DNA of 64,000 nucleotides from Distichodus sexfasciatus (GCA_032718565.1 JAVGVS010000012.1:2048450-2112449), one strand, 5' to 3'; shown: positions 10,998-22,040, counted from the stretch's first letter. The notes: generated by a model from the sequence alone, not told the origin. Made by a program: numbers and translations.

Positions 10998-12815
10998 TAC
11001 ACTGTAAAAAGTAAAACATTGAATTATTTTTTTTTAAATTGAAGTAATCATTCACAATAAAGATTTGACATTGACCTAATGTTCAGAAACCATTCAGTTC
11101 AAACTGATTTTCCTTACTTCATGCAAACTCTTTTCTAAATTTGGTGTAAATCAATATTTTAAATTGCCCCAAATTAAAAAAAAAAAACACGCTTCTAATG
11201 ACTTGATCTAAATGATCAGTTTCCTTTAAGTCGAAATATTTATTCTTTTCAAATAATTTAAAGGGCTTTACAATTGGAACAATCTAACGATTTAAAATTC
11301 TGAATTAACATTGTTAAAAAATGATGTCACACCTCACTTTGTTTTAAATATTTATTAAAAGTGTATTTCATTAAACTTTTTTTTTTTTTTTGCAAATCAA
11401 GAAATACTAATAAATAGCAACAAACATACAGATTTGTTTCTTAAGAGCAACCATTAAACATACAACTGACCAGTTTGTGGTTTTTCAAATGTTTCCCAAT
11501 GTGTTGAAAATACTCAGCTTCAGACGGAAGTTGATTGTTGTTGCAGAGATGGCAACAATTGTAGCAATATTATTTCTTTCTTCTGTTGAGCGGGATGAAA
11601 TTTGCTTACATGAGCAAGTAGACCTTTCCATGTCTTGCATGTGCAAGGGCAATTCTCATAAAGACAGGGGTAGGTATAACGATGAAGTCTTATGTGCTTT
11701 AGGAGTTCAGATCTTCTTGAGAAAGATTTGTGACAGTCTTTACACTTCCACATGAATGGATAACTGCAAGAAACAGATACAGAAATGCAAGAGATATTTT
11801 TAATTGGTTAAGTTTAAAATATGCTAAAACAAGATATAGTACAGAATAGCCCAATTCATCTACACATAGCCTAATCAATTAGATTCAACATCTGGAAACT
11901 GTCATCACAAATGGCACCATGATATGAAAAATAGAACTTACCACTGTCAATGAAGACTGGACTGACAACAATCAAAATTTAAAGGAACTGAAGCAGTTGG
12001 CAGCAGTTTCTCTGAAATTCAAACATTTGAGTTCCAAAGTGTAAACCAAAGTGTAATATTCTTCATAAATTTAAGACATCCAACATTAAACATATTTTAG
12101 CACAAATAACAATCATTTTGGTAAAGCTAAACATCACCTTTATTTGCTTTCTTCAGTTTATCAAACTAAAACTAACGTAATCAGTTGTTAACTATGAACA
12201 ACTTTAAGCACGCTGTTGGAGCCAGTCTACATAAAAACTACATATAAACATACATACAAAACGTTTGTGAAAAGTGAAGTGAAGAAAACATCAATAACTT
12301 GGCCGATTTCCATTTCGGCTTGTAAATTAAAATGATGACGTTGTACTGACTTCAAAGTTAAATTGACCTAGCATTAGCCAACATACACGAGCTAATTTAC
12401 AACATAAATATCCCTGTTTTCACCTCAGAAATCTCACCTACACCTATTACAAAGAGTGAGTGCTGAAATTAAGACCTGAATAAAGGTCACTGATAACATT
12501 AACGTGCAATTTTTGCATCCTGTCAGTAAATGGTTAATAAGGTCTGTCTTCTTGCAGCCTGCATCAACCGCCCGCTCCTTTCAGATCTTTCTCTCGTGTC
12601 TCGGGCGCGTGCGTCATGCTTAATCTAATAAAACTCATTTGATCGAATGTATAATTTCAATTTGATGGATGTGTTATAATTTTATATTGTATCAATATAA
12701 GAAAATAGATTGAAAGACGCAGACAAATTACTAAGTTTAATTAAAAAAAACCAATCTAATAATTTTGGTTATTGGAGTGAGAAAAAACATATTAAATGTT
12801 TTACTTTTTACAGTA
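10998..12815. mobile_element. TIR DNA element carrying a C2H2 zinc-finger gene
   Basis: The element is bounded by inverted repeats sharing TGTAAAAAGTAAAACATT, with TACA before this at the left end and TAC at the right. It sits in the L2 LINE at a duplicated TA. It is 1.8 kb and contains no recognisable transposase. It does hold a minus-strand zinc-finger ORF with a plausible spliced structure: a CpG-rich segment at about 12540-12620, splice donors at 12437 and 11941, acceptors at 12012 and 11764, and an AATAAA on the minus strand near 11350. The layout suggests a complete transcription unit riding between the TIRs. The TA duplication fits the Tc1/mariner-pogo group, but the superfamily is not proven. 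Confidence 0.75.
11520..11753 (-). CDS. two-finger C2H2 protein inside a TIR element
   Basis: The 77-residue frame begins MWKCKDCHKSF. Finger 1 (residues about 3-24) has C-x2-C-x12-H-x3-H spacing; finger 2 (about 30-53) has C-x4-C-x12-H-x4-H with the sequence PCLYENCPCTCKTW. The remaining 24 residues are polar with no domain I know. The ATG lies 10 bases after a good splice acceptor (TTTCTTGCAG), so the start may be in the last coding exon of a spliced transcript. Fish genomes hold many short multi-copy proteins starting MWKC with this pair of unequal fingers; here the copy is inside a TIR element, so it is probably mobile-element cargo, not a host gene. The role could be DNA or RNA binding; function unknown. 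Confidence 0.6.
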   Translation of the reverse strand: MWKCKDCHKSFSRRSELLKHIRLHRYTYPCLYENCPCTCKTWKGLLAHVSKFHPAQQKKEIILLQLLPSLQQQSTSV

Positions 12816-13084
12816 TACCTTTAGGCTCAGTTAATCGTAAGCATGGAATTAGCTTTCATTGTTTTGCGGACGATACACATTTATATCTATCGGGTAAACC
12901 AGAAGACAGACAGCTACTTCAGATAATGGAAGAATGTTTAATTGACATAAAAAGTGGATGTCAAACAACTTCCTCCAGTTAAATCCAGACAAGACTGAGG
13001 TTCTTCTTACTGGCACTAACGCCACCAGAAGTCAACTATCTAACATCATGGTCAATCTTGATGGATTATCCATTGCACAAAGTA

Positions 13085-14626
13085 GGGGAGACCGGGTATG
13101 GTTGTAACACGGGGGGAGTTGTAACACCACCAATTCCACCAATCAGGGATAAGATACGAGTCATGTGACAGTTTCAGTCTCCTCAGACTTCCTTTACGAT
13201 CACACATGGACATTTTCAAGTCATTTGTGCAATTTCTTCCAGAGCAAGGAGAAAAATTCAAAGTCTGAGGTAAGAAAGTAACTTTTTTTTCTAGTGCTTT
13301 TACTGTTGTAGATACAGCTGTATGAGTTATATCAGGTCAAACTACAGTTTCTCTAGTAAGGAATGGTGTAGCTCTCCCTTGCTAATGTCAAAGGACCATG
13401 CTAATACAGCTAGCTAAGCAATGGATGACAGTGGTGGGGTAGGTTGTAACACCTAAAAGTGTTACAACCATCCCCTTACATGCAAAGAAGAAATTTTTGT
13501 GATTTTAATAATTCTGCAGAATGCCTAGAACATGGGTGAGGAAAACTAATTGTGGAGTGGATGCCAAGGTACTAAAAAGAGCAGCAGAGGAGGTTAAAAA
13601 AGGAACATCTGTCAGGGCAGTGGCAAGAAAGCATGTTATCTGCCATGTTACCCAAACTACTGAAAGACCAGGGATCGCAGGACCTTCCTTGGGTAGGATA
13701 CGTCAGTCCGAACAGAGTCTTCAACAGGGAGCAGGAGGAGATATTGGCAGATCATATTAGCCATGCAGCTGATATATAACTCCACGCAAGGTAAGCATGA
13801 TAGCTGAGAACAGGGTAGAATAGGCAAGAGTCAAGACCTCTTAATTTGTATTAGACCTTTCATGCAAACTCAATTTAATGTTTGTGAATGATAAATACAT
13901 TTACATAAAAGCAGTGAAAAGTTATATAAATGTTAGTTCTGCCAAAATTAACACTTTAACTCACTTTATCCAAAAAATTAACTCAGATTAAAAAAATAAC
14001 TGATTAATCCTGATCGATATGCTTCCCTTTCCCTACATGGAACATGGAGCACAACATATGAATTTAGACAATCAACAAAAATGTGTGTTCTAACTCAGAC
14101 TTCCTGTTATGCTTTTGCATAGGTCAAAAAGTTTGTATATCAACTAGCAGTGATTTTCCAAATAAAGCATCCTGCAACCTGGGATAAGAAGCAGATGGTG
14201 GAGCCTGACTGGTTCAGCAATTTTCTGAAGCGGAACCCCAGACTATCCATTAGGATATGATCTTCATTCTCTATGTGAAGAATGGATTGTATGTTATACA
14301 ACATATGTTGGTGAATCTATTTCCAAACCTACCCTGTTTATGCAGTAAATCAGCACATCAAATGGAGTTCCATTGTTTTTCTGCATTTTGTCTACCTGTT
14401 ACAACCTACCCCAATAGGTGTTACAACCTACCCCAGTAGTGGGGTAGGTTGTAACAAAGGTACACTCTGTATTTGTCACAATCTCCCAAATTCTGTGATA
14501 TAGTTGAGGAGATTTAAATGGTTGCCACTTGTAGTAGACAAATGTGGGTACTTTGCCTAAAAGTTCCAGAAGTGTAGCTTTAAAAAAATGGTAGTTTTAG
14601 GTGCTGAAGAAAAATGTGTTACAACC
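13085..14626. mobile_element. pogo/Tigger-like DNA transposon, internally decayed
   Basis: The 1.54-kb insert is flanked by TA on both sides; taking out one TA joins the L2 frame as S-T-V-V-K-N-L-G. The left end reads GGGGAGACCGGGTATGGTTG and reaches GTAACAC. The right end, reversed, begins GGTTGTAACAC, so the left end has an extra 15 bases or the right end is trimmed. The core motif GGTTGTAACAC or close variants recur inside, several as head-to-head pairs near 13440-13475 and 14396-14456. Transposase fragments lie between. TA target duplication and the transposase type agree with the pogo group. Confidence 0.8.
13521..14260 (+). pseudogene. pogo/Tigger-like transposase, DNA-binding part only
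   Basis: The N-terminal frame (13521-13760, start MPRTWVRKTN) has a psq-type helix-turn-helix: VLKRAAEEVKKGTSVRAVAR then ICHVT. It ends in a frameshift after a region resembling a continued but shifted coding sequence. A second frame at 14162-14260 has TWDKKQMVEPDWFSNFLKR and NPRLSIR, the CENP-B-type DNA-binding motif normally following in pogo/Tigger transposases. The DDE catalytic domain is absent, so the copy cannot mobilise itself. The family assignment rests on these two motifs and the TA target duplication. Confidence 0.75.
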
Positions 14627-15349
14627 TACTGTTGTTAAAAACCTTGGAGTTACTCTAGACTCCAGTCTTTCATTTGATGCACATGCTTCTAACATTAGTC
14701 GCACTGCCTTCTTTCAACTTCTTTATATTGCCAAACTAAGAAATGTGCTATCCTTCCAAGATGCAGAGAAATTGATTCATGCATTTATTACCTCTTACTG
14801 TAATGCCTTATTCTCCGGTTGTCTAAATAGGTCGTTAAATAAACTCCAGCTAGTCCAGAATGCAGCAGCCAGAGTCCTCACTAAAACTAAAAAATATGAT
14901 CATATCACTCCAATTCTATCCTCACTCCACTGGCTGCCAGTTAAATTTTGTGTCAACTATAAAATACTCCTCTTGAATTATAAAGCTCTAAATGGTTTTG
15001 CACCACAGTTTGTGAGTGACCTCATTTGCAACTACAGTCCGACTCGTACGCTCCGATTGCAAGACGCAGGTCTTTTAGTAATACCCAGAATAAAGAACGT
15101 TACCATGGGGGGAAGAGCATTTGCTCATAAAGCACCACAGTTGTGGAATAAACTTCCTATTAGTGTTCGGAGCTGAGAAACAATCTCTGCTTTTAAGTCA
15201 AGGCTTAAGACCTACCTGTTTAGTCAGTCTTTTGGATATTAAACTCCCTTTTTCTTAGGTAAAGACGAGATCTGGGGGTTCATGGTCATTTGAGGTTAAA
15301 GGTGAAAGGGGGGATTGGTGCTGTCATCCTACTACTCTTAACGAGTTTG

Positions 15350-17580
15350 AATTTGAATTGTCATTCACCAGAACCAATAATTAAAGCAAGATTCTTCTTC
15401 ACCTCCAATCAACACCTAATTTGTCTCCTTACCAATAAATCTTTGGAATAGGTAGTATTTTTTAAATGAGAATGAATCATAGTCCTACAAGAAAAGGGGA
15501 AAGTCCAGTAAACCAGATTTAACCAGATTTTGTTTTCAAATTCAATTCACATGTAGGCTTTTTTCCATTTCATAATTTACTGCAGTGAAGTTTTAGCTCC
15601 TGGTTGATTTGCCTTTGGTTTAATCTAGTATTAATTCCAGACACGAGAGCTTCCCGGCAGAGCATCGGAACTGAGAAAGGTGAAGTGATGTTGGGTAAAC
15701 ATTTCTCTCATAGGGTTTCACAAATTTCCCTTGCAGGTAGAAGCCTGAATTCCTTCTGAATAAATAATTCTCTATTTTTTGGCAGTGGGGGCTCCACGTC
15801 CCACCAGCTCCGGCGGGACGGTTTTCTTCAGCGGCTTTTCAGAAAAACAGAAAAGGGAAGAAAATGAGATCAAAGGGTCCACACATAGCCATGTTTTATT
15901 CTCTTTCTGCTTTCTCTATGCTTTTTTCTTTTCTTGTTGAATACCTAAGGGCCACGGAGCCCTGAGGTCTAGGGATAGCTTCCCTAAATTAGGTCCGTCC
16001 TGTCCATGCCGTATGAATAATTCCGTTGCGTAACAGAAGCAGAAGGTCTTGATCCGCAAGCTCTTCAGAAGCCCTTTGAGGGAGCAACAGTTGGTTCCAG
16101 TCTTACTTGCGACTCCGAGCATTTGTTGATTCCATTCTGCCTGGTGCCATGACCCGCTAGTTTTGCTCTTTACCTTGTGCTTCTTGCAGCATCTTTTCTC
16201 CATGCTTCATGCATCACTGCTACACCTGTCTTTCCATAGCATGTCACAGATGCCAGCCTACTCTTGTTCCTGGTTCACCCTGGTCCCTCCTAGTCGTTGT
16301 CTTTGTCACCTTGGTGTGCATCTGTTTGTCACATTTGCACTCCTGTTCTCTAAGTTGTGTTCATTACCATAGAAGTAACTCTCTAACAGTGTTCAGTATC
16401 TTACTTGGTTTGTGTAGTTTGCTCTATTTTCTGGTGTCTGGTTTCAGTTTTTGTGCTTCTGAATGTCAGAAAATGCATTCCTGGATACTGCCATTAGACT
16501 TAAGTTGATACTTTGACAATGTTCCACCATCCACAGAAGCAGAGATGTGAGAATATGGCTCTAGCAGGTTTTTATCCAGTCCTGTTCCCATTTTACCTGT
16601 TCATTTAACTGGTAGGGGTGTAACAAAACACCAAAAAACTGTTAAATATAAACCAGTGTGCATGTTTATGTGAATTGGGGGTGAAGTGGTCAGGGGAGCT
16701 GCAATGAAAGACTGTGGACTGGTAAATGAAGAGGTTTGACATGTAGTAGATGTGAGAACATCTCTTGCTCCTTTTGTCTCTCCACCGTAAACAGCCTTGA
16801 GGGAGCTCTGAGTCAGTGCTGTGGCAGCCAATCAGCGGAAAGCAGCCTGACACCAATCCCAATCTCCAACCTTCATCTGGATGCTTAGATCTACAAGTTC
16901 GGAGCCAGGCGCTGTCCAAGGTTCTGAAGCTGGGTCTCTGACCTGCTGCCCACTGAATAATAACCACAAAACTTTATGATTAGAGAAGACAAAGAAGGAA
17001 TTAATTGGTGGTAGAAATGGTGATGGGTGTAGAGATAAGATGCAGCTGTGTCTCCTCAGACTTTCTTTTGTGCCTCTGCTATCTTCACTATCTGTTGTCT
17101 GCTATCTGAAGCAGAAGAGCGGCATGATGGACCAATCTCTAATTAACTACTGTTCATACTTCTTTGTATGTTTGTCATCGTTAGACATGGCTGGGATGAG
17201 CTGTGTGGGTAGTGTGTGTGTGTGTGTGTGTGTGTCTGTGTGCGTGTGTGTGTGTGTGTGTGTTTGTTTATTATGTAGACATGAAAAATACTTACATGCA
17301 ACAAGGAGCAGGTTGAGTTCCGCTCCATCTCTTCCTCTCTCTATCTCTCACACACACACAGTACTGACATGAACAAAGCTATACAACAGTCTTGAAAAGT
17401 GCTAAAACCCAACTAGTCGATCCTCTCTCTCTTACACTCTCTCTCTCTCCATCTCTCTCAAATACACCGACACAAATGTGGACACGTGTGTGTGTGCGTG
17501 TGTGGGTGTGTGTGTGTGTGTGAATGAATGGATTTATAAATTAAGGTAAATAAATTAGTAATAAAATGATTTTGAAAGGG
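15350..17580. other. gene-free stretch, mixed
   Basis: No exon is defended. The 15780-16200 part is GC-richer and carries frames on both strands without domains. Short TG and TC arrays lie at 17212-17263, 17327-17365 and 17425-17460. Confidence 0.4.
17212..17263. repeat. (TG)n microsatellite
   Basis: A TG array with few interruptions. It accounts for the Cys-Val frames on one strand and the Thr-His frames on the other. Confidence 0.95.
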
Positions 17581-17800
17581 ACGGCATGGTCACGCAGTGG
17601 CTAGAGCTGCCACCTTAGAGAGAGATGGGCTGACCTTGGGTTCAATCCACGGATCAGAAGAAGGGCCTTTCTGTGTGGAGTTTGCATGCTCTCCCAGTGT
17701 TTGCGTGGGTTTCCACTGGGTGCTCCAGTTTCCTCCTAAAGTCCCCGTAAGGTGTGACTGAGAGTGTGTTTGTGTGAGTGTGTGCACCCTGCACTGTGTC
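17580..17800 (+). repeat. V-SINE copy
   Basis: The tRNA-like head (GCAGTGGCTAGAGCTGCC) is followed by the central domain GGCCTTTCTGTGTGGAGTTT and CGTGGGTTTCCACTGGGTGC, then GTAAGGTGTGACTGAGAGTG. The GAATG tail is missing. Confidence 0.8.
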
Positions 17801-17880
17801 AAAAATCCAAAAAGAGGTACTTAGCAAGCTACATAAAGTGATGCATAATGTCACCTCTGTAACAATTCTTATGATTAGCT

Positions 17881-18122
17881 GGCAGTGTAATGTTTAGGGC
17901 ATTTGCCCCGTGATTGGAAGGTTGCCTTCTTGAATCCTGGGCCAGTAAAGGTATCACTGAGGTACTCATGAGCAATGTATCGTCCTCAAGCTCAGCTCCC
18001 TGGGCACTGCCCATATCAGCTGCCCAATGCTCCTTCACTGATGGGTCTAATGCAGAGATCACATTTCATTGTGGTGCACTGTGTGCTGTGCTGTGGTGTG
18101 TTCACAATGACAAATAATCACT
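17881..18122 (+). repeat. tRNA-derived SINE, family A
   Basis: Nearly complete copy: head with GTAATGTTTAGGGC and B-box-like TTGAATCCTGG, body with CTCATGAGCAATGTA, and tail GTTCACAATGACAA. Confidence 0.8.
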
Positions 18123-18304
18123 CAATTCTGAAATTTATAACCCACCTAATATGTCGGTTTTGGCAAATTTGGTAAGTCATACCAGCTAAAACTGCAGTTT
18201 TTCATCTATATACAGTATTAAATTGAAAATGTTAACTAAAATGACATCGTATTTTTAGAAAAACAACATAAAAATAAACTAATTTCAACTATTTGATCTA
18301 CATT

Positions 18305-18487
18305 TATGACATTTAGCATACACTCTTATCCAAAGCGACTTTTGTTATCCTAATTTCAAGGACAGTTTCCCTGAGAGCAACTTGGGTTTAAGGGTCTTGG
18401 TCTGGGACCTAGTGGCAGAGGTGGGATTCAAACACATGACCTCTTGATCCAGAGGCAAGCATCCTAATCACTAGACCACCATCACGC
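18305..18487 (-). repeat. tRNA-derived SINE, second type
   Basis: On the minus strand it begins with GTGGTCTAGTGATTAGGATG (A-box region), continues to a TTTGAATCCCACC B box, and has a body with CAAGACCCTTAAACCCAAG. The plus-strand end keeps CTTATCCAAAGCGACTT, the common fish tail. Confidence 0.75.
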
Positions 18488-20210
18488 CACAAAAATCTAG
18501 TGTCAGTTATGTTAACTTGAATGCCATAGATGCCAGCAAGAGACAATGTATGGTCAAACCTGCACTGACTCCACATCAGCTGATAAAGTGTTAAATGTTG
18601 AATGCATCTACACAGTATCCTGCAAACACCCTCTAATATTAACATGGATGGCCAACACGAGAAAGTTCTACAAAGGAGAATTTGTATTATACAATGCTGA
18701 CATCATCTAAAGTGCAGTCCTTTAACTTTTCTTTCCAGGTTATTTCTGTTTACCAGCTTTTTTCTCCCCCGTACCTTGATCCTCAATTCCGAACTTGTCA
18801 CGTCCCTCCGAGACCCTCTATTCCTCTCCAGCTCAGGTTGGCTCACACCTTATTTGTATTTACAGACTATGTTTGTGTGACGAATTCTCTAAAGGCCCCT
18901 CTCTACAGCACAGAGATGATGCTGATTGCTGTCATTTGGTCTCCCTCATGCATCCCAGTCGACATTAACATATCATTAGCTCGTTCTGGAACTGTTCATT
19001 CAGAAAATTGGACCTCCCCGAAGACCTTCAGCTCCATGAAACAAGAAAAGGAACGAAAGGAAGGAAGAAAGTAGCAATCCAAGTTCTTGTTGTTGGCAGG
19101 TTATTGTTAGTGTTAGGCCTTTTTTCCTTTTTTCCTTTGTGTTGTTTTCTTTATTTGATTTTGTTGTCCCCTTTTATGGAATGGGTTCTCCAATTGCTGA
19201 CCAAGTTTACATCCATAGAGACAACACAGTCGCACTGCTACTTTGCTCATTCAAAAAAATGGTGCTGTATGTAGAAGCTGAAACCCAGTAGAAGTAAAGA
19301 TTCATAATGTAGCAGGACAATGATTGGTTGTAGTGGGTTCAGGTGAGTTAACCAACCAACATTAGAGGGTGCACTATAAATAGAGTGCTCTCCTATGCTC
19401 ACCCCTTTCCTGCTGAGAGCGTGTACCGTTTCTGGTGCACCTTGCCCCCACAGCTCGTACAAGTTCCGTTTTACTGTGGCTTCTCCATTCTGGGTAGTGG
19501 CTTTTACTGCTTTTTGTGACTCTTCATCCTGCATCATGCCGGCTATCACTGCCTGACGGAATTAGCCTGTAGTCGACATTCGTTGCATTATCGTGGACTG
19601 GGGCTGAGATGCATGCTGTCGGAATACTGCTGCTTTGCCTCTGGCGGCAGGAATGATTTATCTTTAAACGTATTCTTAATGTGAGTGGTCAGTGTATGTG
19701 TGGTGAGCAGGATGTTATTATAACTTTGTTTTTGAGTTTCAACATCGCTGCTTAATTTTCTTATTTTTTTGTATTAGCTATTTGGTTTATTTTTATTTAG
19801 TTTTTGGTCATTACTTTCTTTGGTTACTGTAAATTTATTATTTGGTGGCATTATTTGGATATTTCTTTTTTTTTTATTCTCTTTTGATGTTTATTTGAGT
19901 TAATTATTTAAATGTCAATTTTTTAATGGAGTTGCCCATTTAATAATTAACTTTCTTTGGTTAGTATTGTTCTTTCTTTTTTATTATATCACTGGCAGGA
20001 GGCCATTTTGGGAGAGCTGCTGATAGCCACATTTAGGTTTCAGCCTTTGGGCACAGTATGTGCTATATTTTGCTATCTTGTGTTTGTGTATCATGTTTCT
20101 TTTTCTCTAATTTTGGTTTTGTTTCTTTTACGAGCTGGGTACCTCTGGTGGTGGGGTTGGTGTCCCTTAGTGATGGTGGAACCTTCTCCCGTGTGGAGAA
20201 GAAATATTCC
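18488..20210. other. gene-free stretch with a TATA-like motif
   Basis: No exon is recognised. At about 19372-19384 the sequence ACTATAAATAGAG is followed by a moderately GC-rich segment, which may be a lost LTR or promoter, but nothing downstream encodes a known protein. The 19700-19980 part is T-rich. Confidence 0.4.
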
Positions 20211-20467
20211 CAGAAATAGGCCCAGAAAAATTTGGACAATGACACAATTTTCAAGATTTGGGCTCTGCATGCCACCACATTGGATTTGAAATGAAATGAA
20301 CTGAGATGCATTTGAAGTGCAGACTTTCAGGTTTAATTCAAGGGGTTGAATAAAAATATCCTATGAAACATTTAGAAATTGCAACCATTTTTCTACAAAG
20401 TCTCCTCATTTCAGGGGCTCAAAAGTGATTGGACAAATTAACATTACCATAAATAAAATCTTAATTT

Positions 20468-21147
20468 TTAATACTTTGTTGAGAATCCTTTGCAGGCAAT
20501 AATTGCCTGAAGTCTGGAACCCATGGACATCACCAAACGCCGGGTTTCCTCCTTTCTGATGCTTTGACAGGCCTTTACTGCAGCTGTCTTCAGTTGTTGC
20601 TTCTTTGTGGGTCTTTCTGCCTTAAATTTTGCCTTAAGCAAGTGAAAAGCATGCTCGATTGGGTTGAAATCTGGTGAGTGACTTGGCCATTGCAGAATAT
20701 TCCACTTCCTTGCCTTAAAAAACTCCTGGGTTGCTTTCGCAGTATGTTTTGGGTCATTGTCCATCTGTACTGTGAAGTGCTGTCCAGTCAACTGTCCTGC
20801 ATTTGGCTGAATTTGAGCAGAAAGTATATCTCTATACACTGCAGAATTCATCCAGCTACTTCTGTCTTCTGTCACATCATCAATAAACACCAGTTTCCCA
20901 GTGCCATTGGAAGCCATTTCTTCACTATGGAAAGGATCCTGCGATCATCCACCACTGTCGTCTTCCTTGGACGTCCAGGCCTTTTTGAGTTACCCAGCTC
21001 ACCAGTGCGCTCCTTTTTCCTCAGGATGTACCAAACTGTTGATTTGGCCATTCCTAATATTTCCGCTATCTCTCTGATGGATTTCTTCTTTTTTTTCAGC
21101 CAAAGCACAGTCTGTTTCACTTCCACTGAGAGGTCCTTTGACTGCAT
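20468..21147 (-). pseudogene. Tc1-like transposase, internally deleted
   Basis: The enzyme would cut and rejoin Tc1 DNA ends using a DDE catalytic triad. The N-terminal part (21147-20872) starts MQSKDLSVEVKQ and has the paired-like helix-turn-helix (SIREIAEILGMAKSTVWYIL) and the GRPRKTT hook motif. After RRILSIVKK the sequence jumps to WLPMASNGTGKLVFIDD, which in Tc1 lies about 100 residues later, so the first catalytic aspartate is gone. The second aspartate (VQMDNDPKHTAK) and the glutamate (SPDFNPIEHAFHLL) remain. A one-base frame change sits near 20900-20917. The copy is inactive by itself. Confidence 0.9.
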
Positions 21148-21373
21148 GTTGTGGGTTCACAGCAACAGCTTTCAAATGCAAATGTCACAACTGGAATCAA
21201 CTCCAGACCTTTTACCTGCTTAATTGATGATGGATTAACAAGGGAATAGCCCATGGAGCCCATGAAAAAGCTTCTGAGTTAATTGTCCAATTACTTTTAG
21301 TCCCTTAAAAAAGAGGCGGCTACATATTAAAGAGCTGTAATTCTTAAACCCTTCCTCCAGTTTCCAGTCTGCA

Positions 21374-21705
21374 TATCAGGAACTAGTCTGCGCCTTCGCG
21401 GAGCAGACAGCAGGTGGCGCTGTGTCTTGTTTTGTGTCAGTTATTTTCGTCTTTGTCTCGTCTTGGCCCCGTTTCCTGTATTTGATATGAGTTTCACCTG
21501 TGTTTTCGTTCTGCCCCTTGTCCTGGTCTTTGTATATAAGTTTGGTTTTGTCAGTCCATCTTGGTCGGTTCTCCCTCACACTCACCACTCTCTGTCTGTG
21601 TGTGCACCATGTATCCAGATGGACTATGTTATGTTATAAATAAATCACCGTCAATGTCAACTCCTACATTTGCATCTGCATTTCTGTGTGAGTGGAAATG
21701 TGACA
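21374..21705 (+). repeat. 5' LTR
   Basis: 332 bp. It has a TATA-like TTTGTATATAAGTTTGG at about 21530 and an AAATAAA-type signal at about 21638. Relative to the 3' LTR it has 14 additional bases near its end and scattered point differences. Confidence 0.85.
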
Positions 21706-21837
21706 GAAGAACCGACCCTAACCACAAGGACGCAGCAGGAGTTTTGGAGGACTAGTGAGGCAAGTGGATGGCTGAACCAGCACCTCGCTCACCACAGAGA
21801 GCAACAGATGTAGCGGTCCCGGCTCGTCGCAACGCCC

Positions 21838-22040
21838 GCGCCCATGGAGGTTTTTGCAGCCCGCGTCCGTGGAGGTTTTTGCAGCCTGTGCCCATTGTGG
21901 TTTTTGCAGCCTGCGCCCATTGAGGTTTTTGCAGCCCATGCTTGTGGAGGTTTTGCAGCCCGTGCCCGTGGAGGTTTTGCAGCCCGCGCCCGTGGAGGTT
22001 TCGCGGCGCATGTTTTTGCCCAGGGAGGTTTCGCAGCGCA
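21838..22040 (+). repeat. tandem array, 24-25-bp units, in LTR element
   Basis: Units of GTGGAGGTTTTTGCAGCCC type repeat about eight times. In one frame the 24-bp units read as an octapeptide of QPVPVEVL/QPAPVEVS type; 25-bp units shift the frame, so it is uncertain that the array is translated. Confidence 0.85.

Larger units (their letters stand above)
10429..15175 (+). pseudogene. L2 LINE reverse transcriptase, broken
   Basis: The polymerase copied LINE RNA into DNA at the target site. Visible motifs in order are LDLSAAFDTVDH (first catalytic aspartate), GVPQGSVLGPLLF, FADDTHLYLS (catalytic FADD box), and LNPDKTEVLL. After the second insert comes a C-terminal part with KNLGVTLDSSLSFDAH, SLHWLPV and GGRAFAHKAPQLWN, which is typical of the L2/Maui group. 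Damage includes a frame change before the first catalytic motif (about 10610-10715), a missing base near 12957 at the expected Trp of the SWMSNN region, a stop at 15174, and two transposon insertions. There is no intact endonuclease. The identity comes from family motifs recognised by eye; clade assignment within L2/CR1 is less certain. Confidence 0.85.
10385..15245 (+). mobile_element. L2-clade LINE, 5'-truncated, split by two insertions
   Basis: Three segments of one LINE (10385-10997, 12818-13082, 14629-15245) read on in the same frame once the two inserts are removed. The 5' end is lost: the first residues visible are already in the fingers of the reverse transcriptase (NYRPISNLPF). The 3' end of the protein is complete. 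Both insertions duplicated a TA, and removing one TA copy restores the reading frame, which fixes the junctions to the base. The exact end of the 3' UTR is unclear, perhaps near 15350. Confidence 0.85.

Noticed and set aside
17143..17372. Short frames rich in Cys-Val and Thr-His
   Set aside because: They come from the TG/CA microsatellite.
20678..21223. 181-codon frame on the plus strand
   Set aside because: Antisense shadow of the Tc1 transposase.
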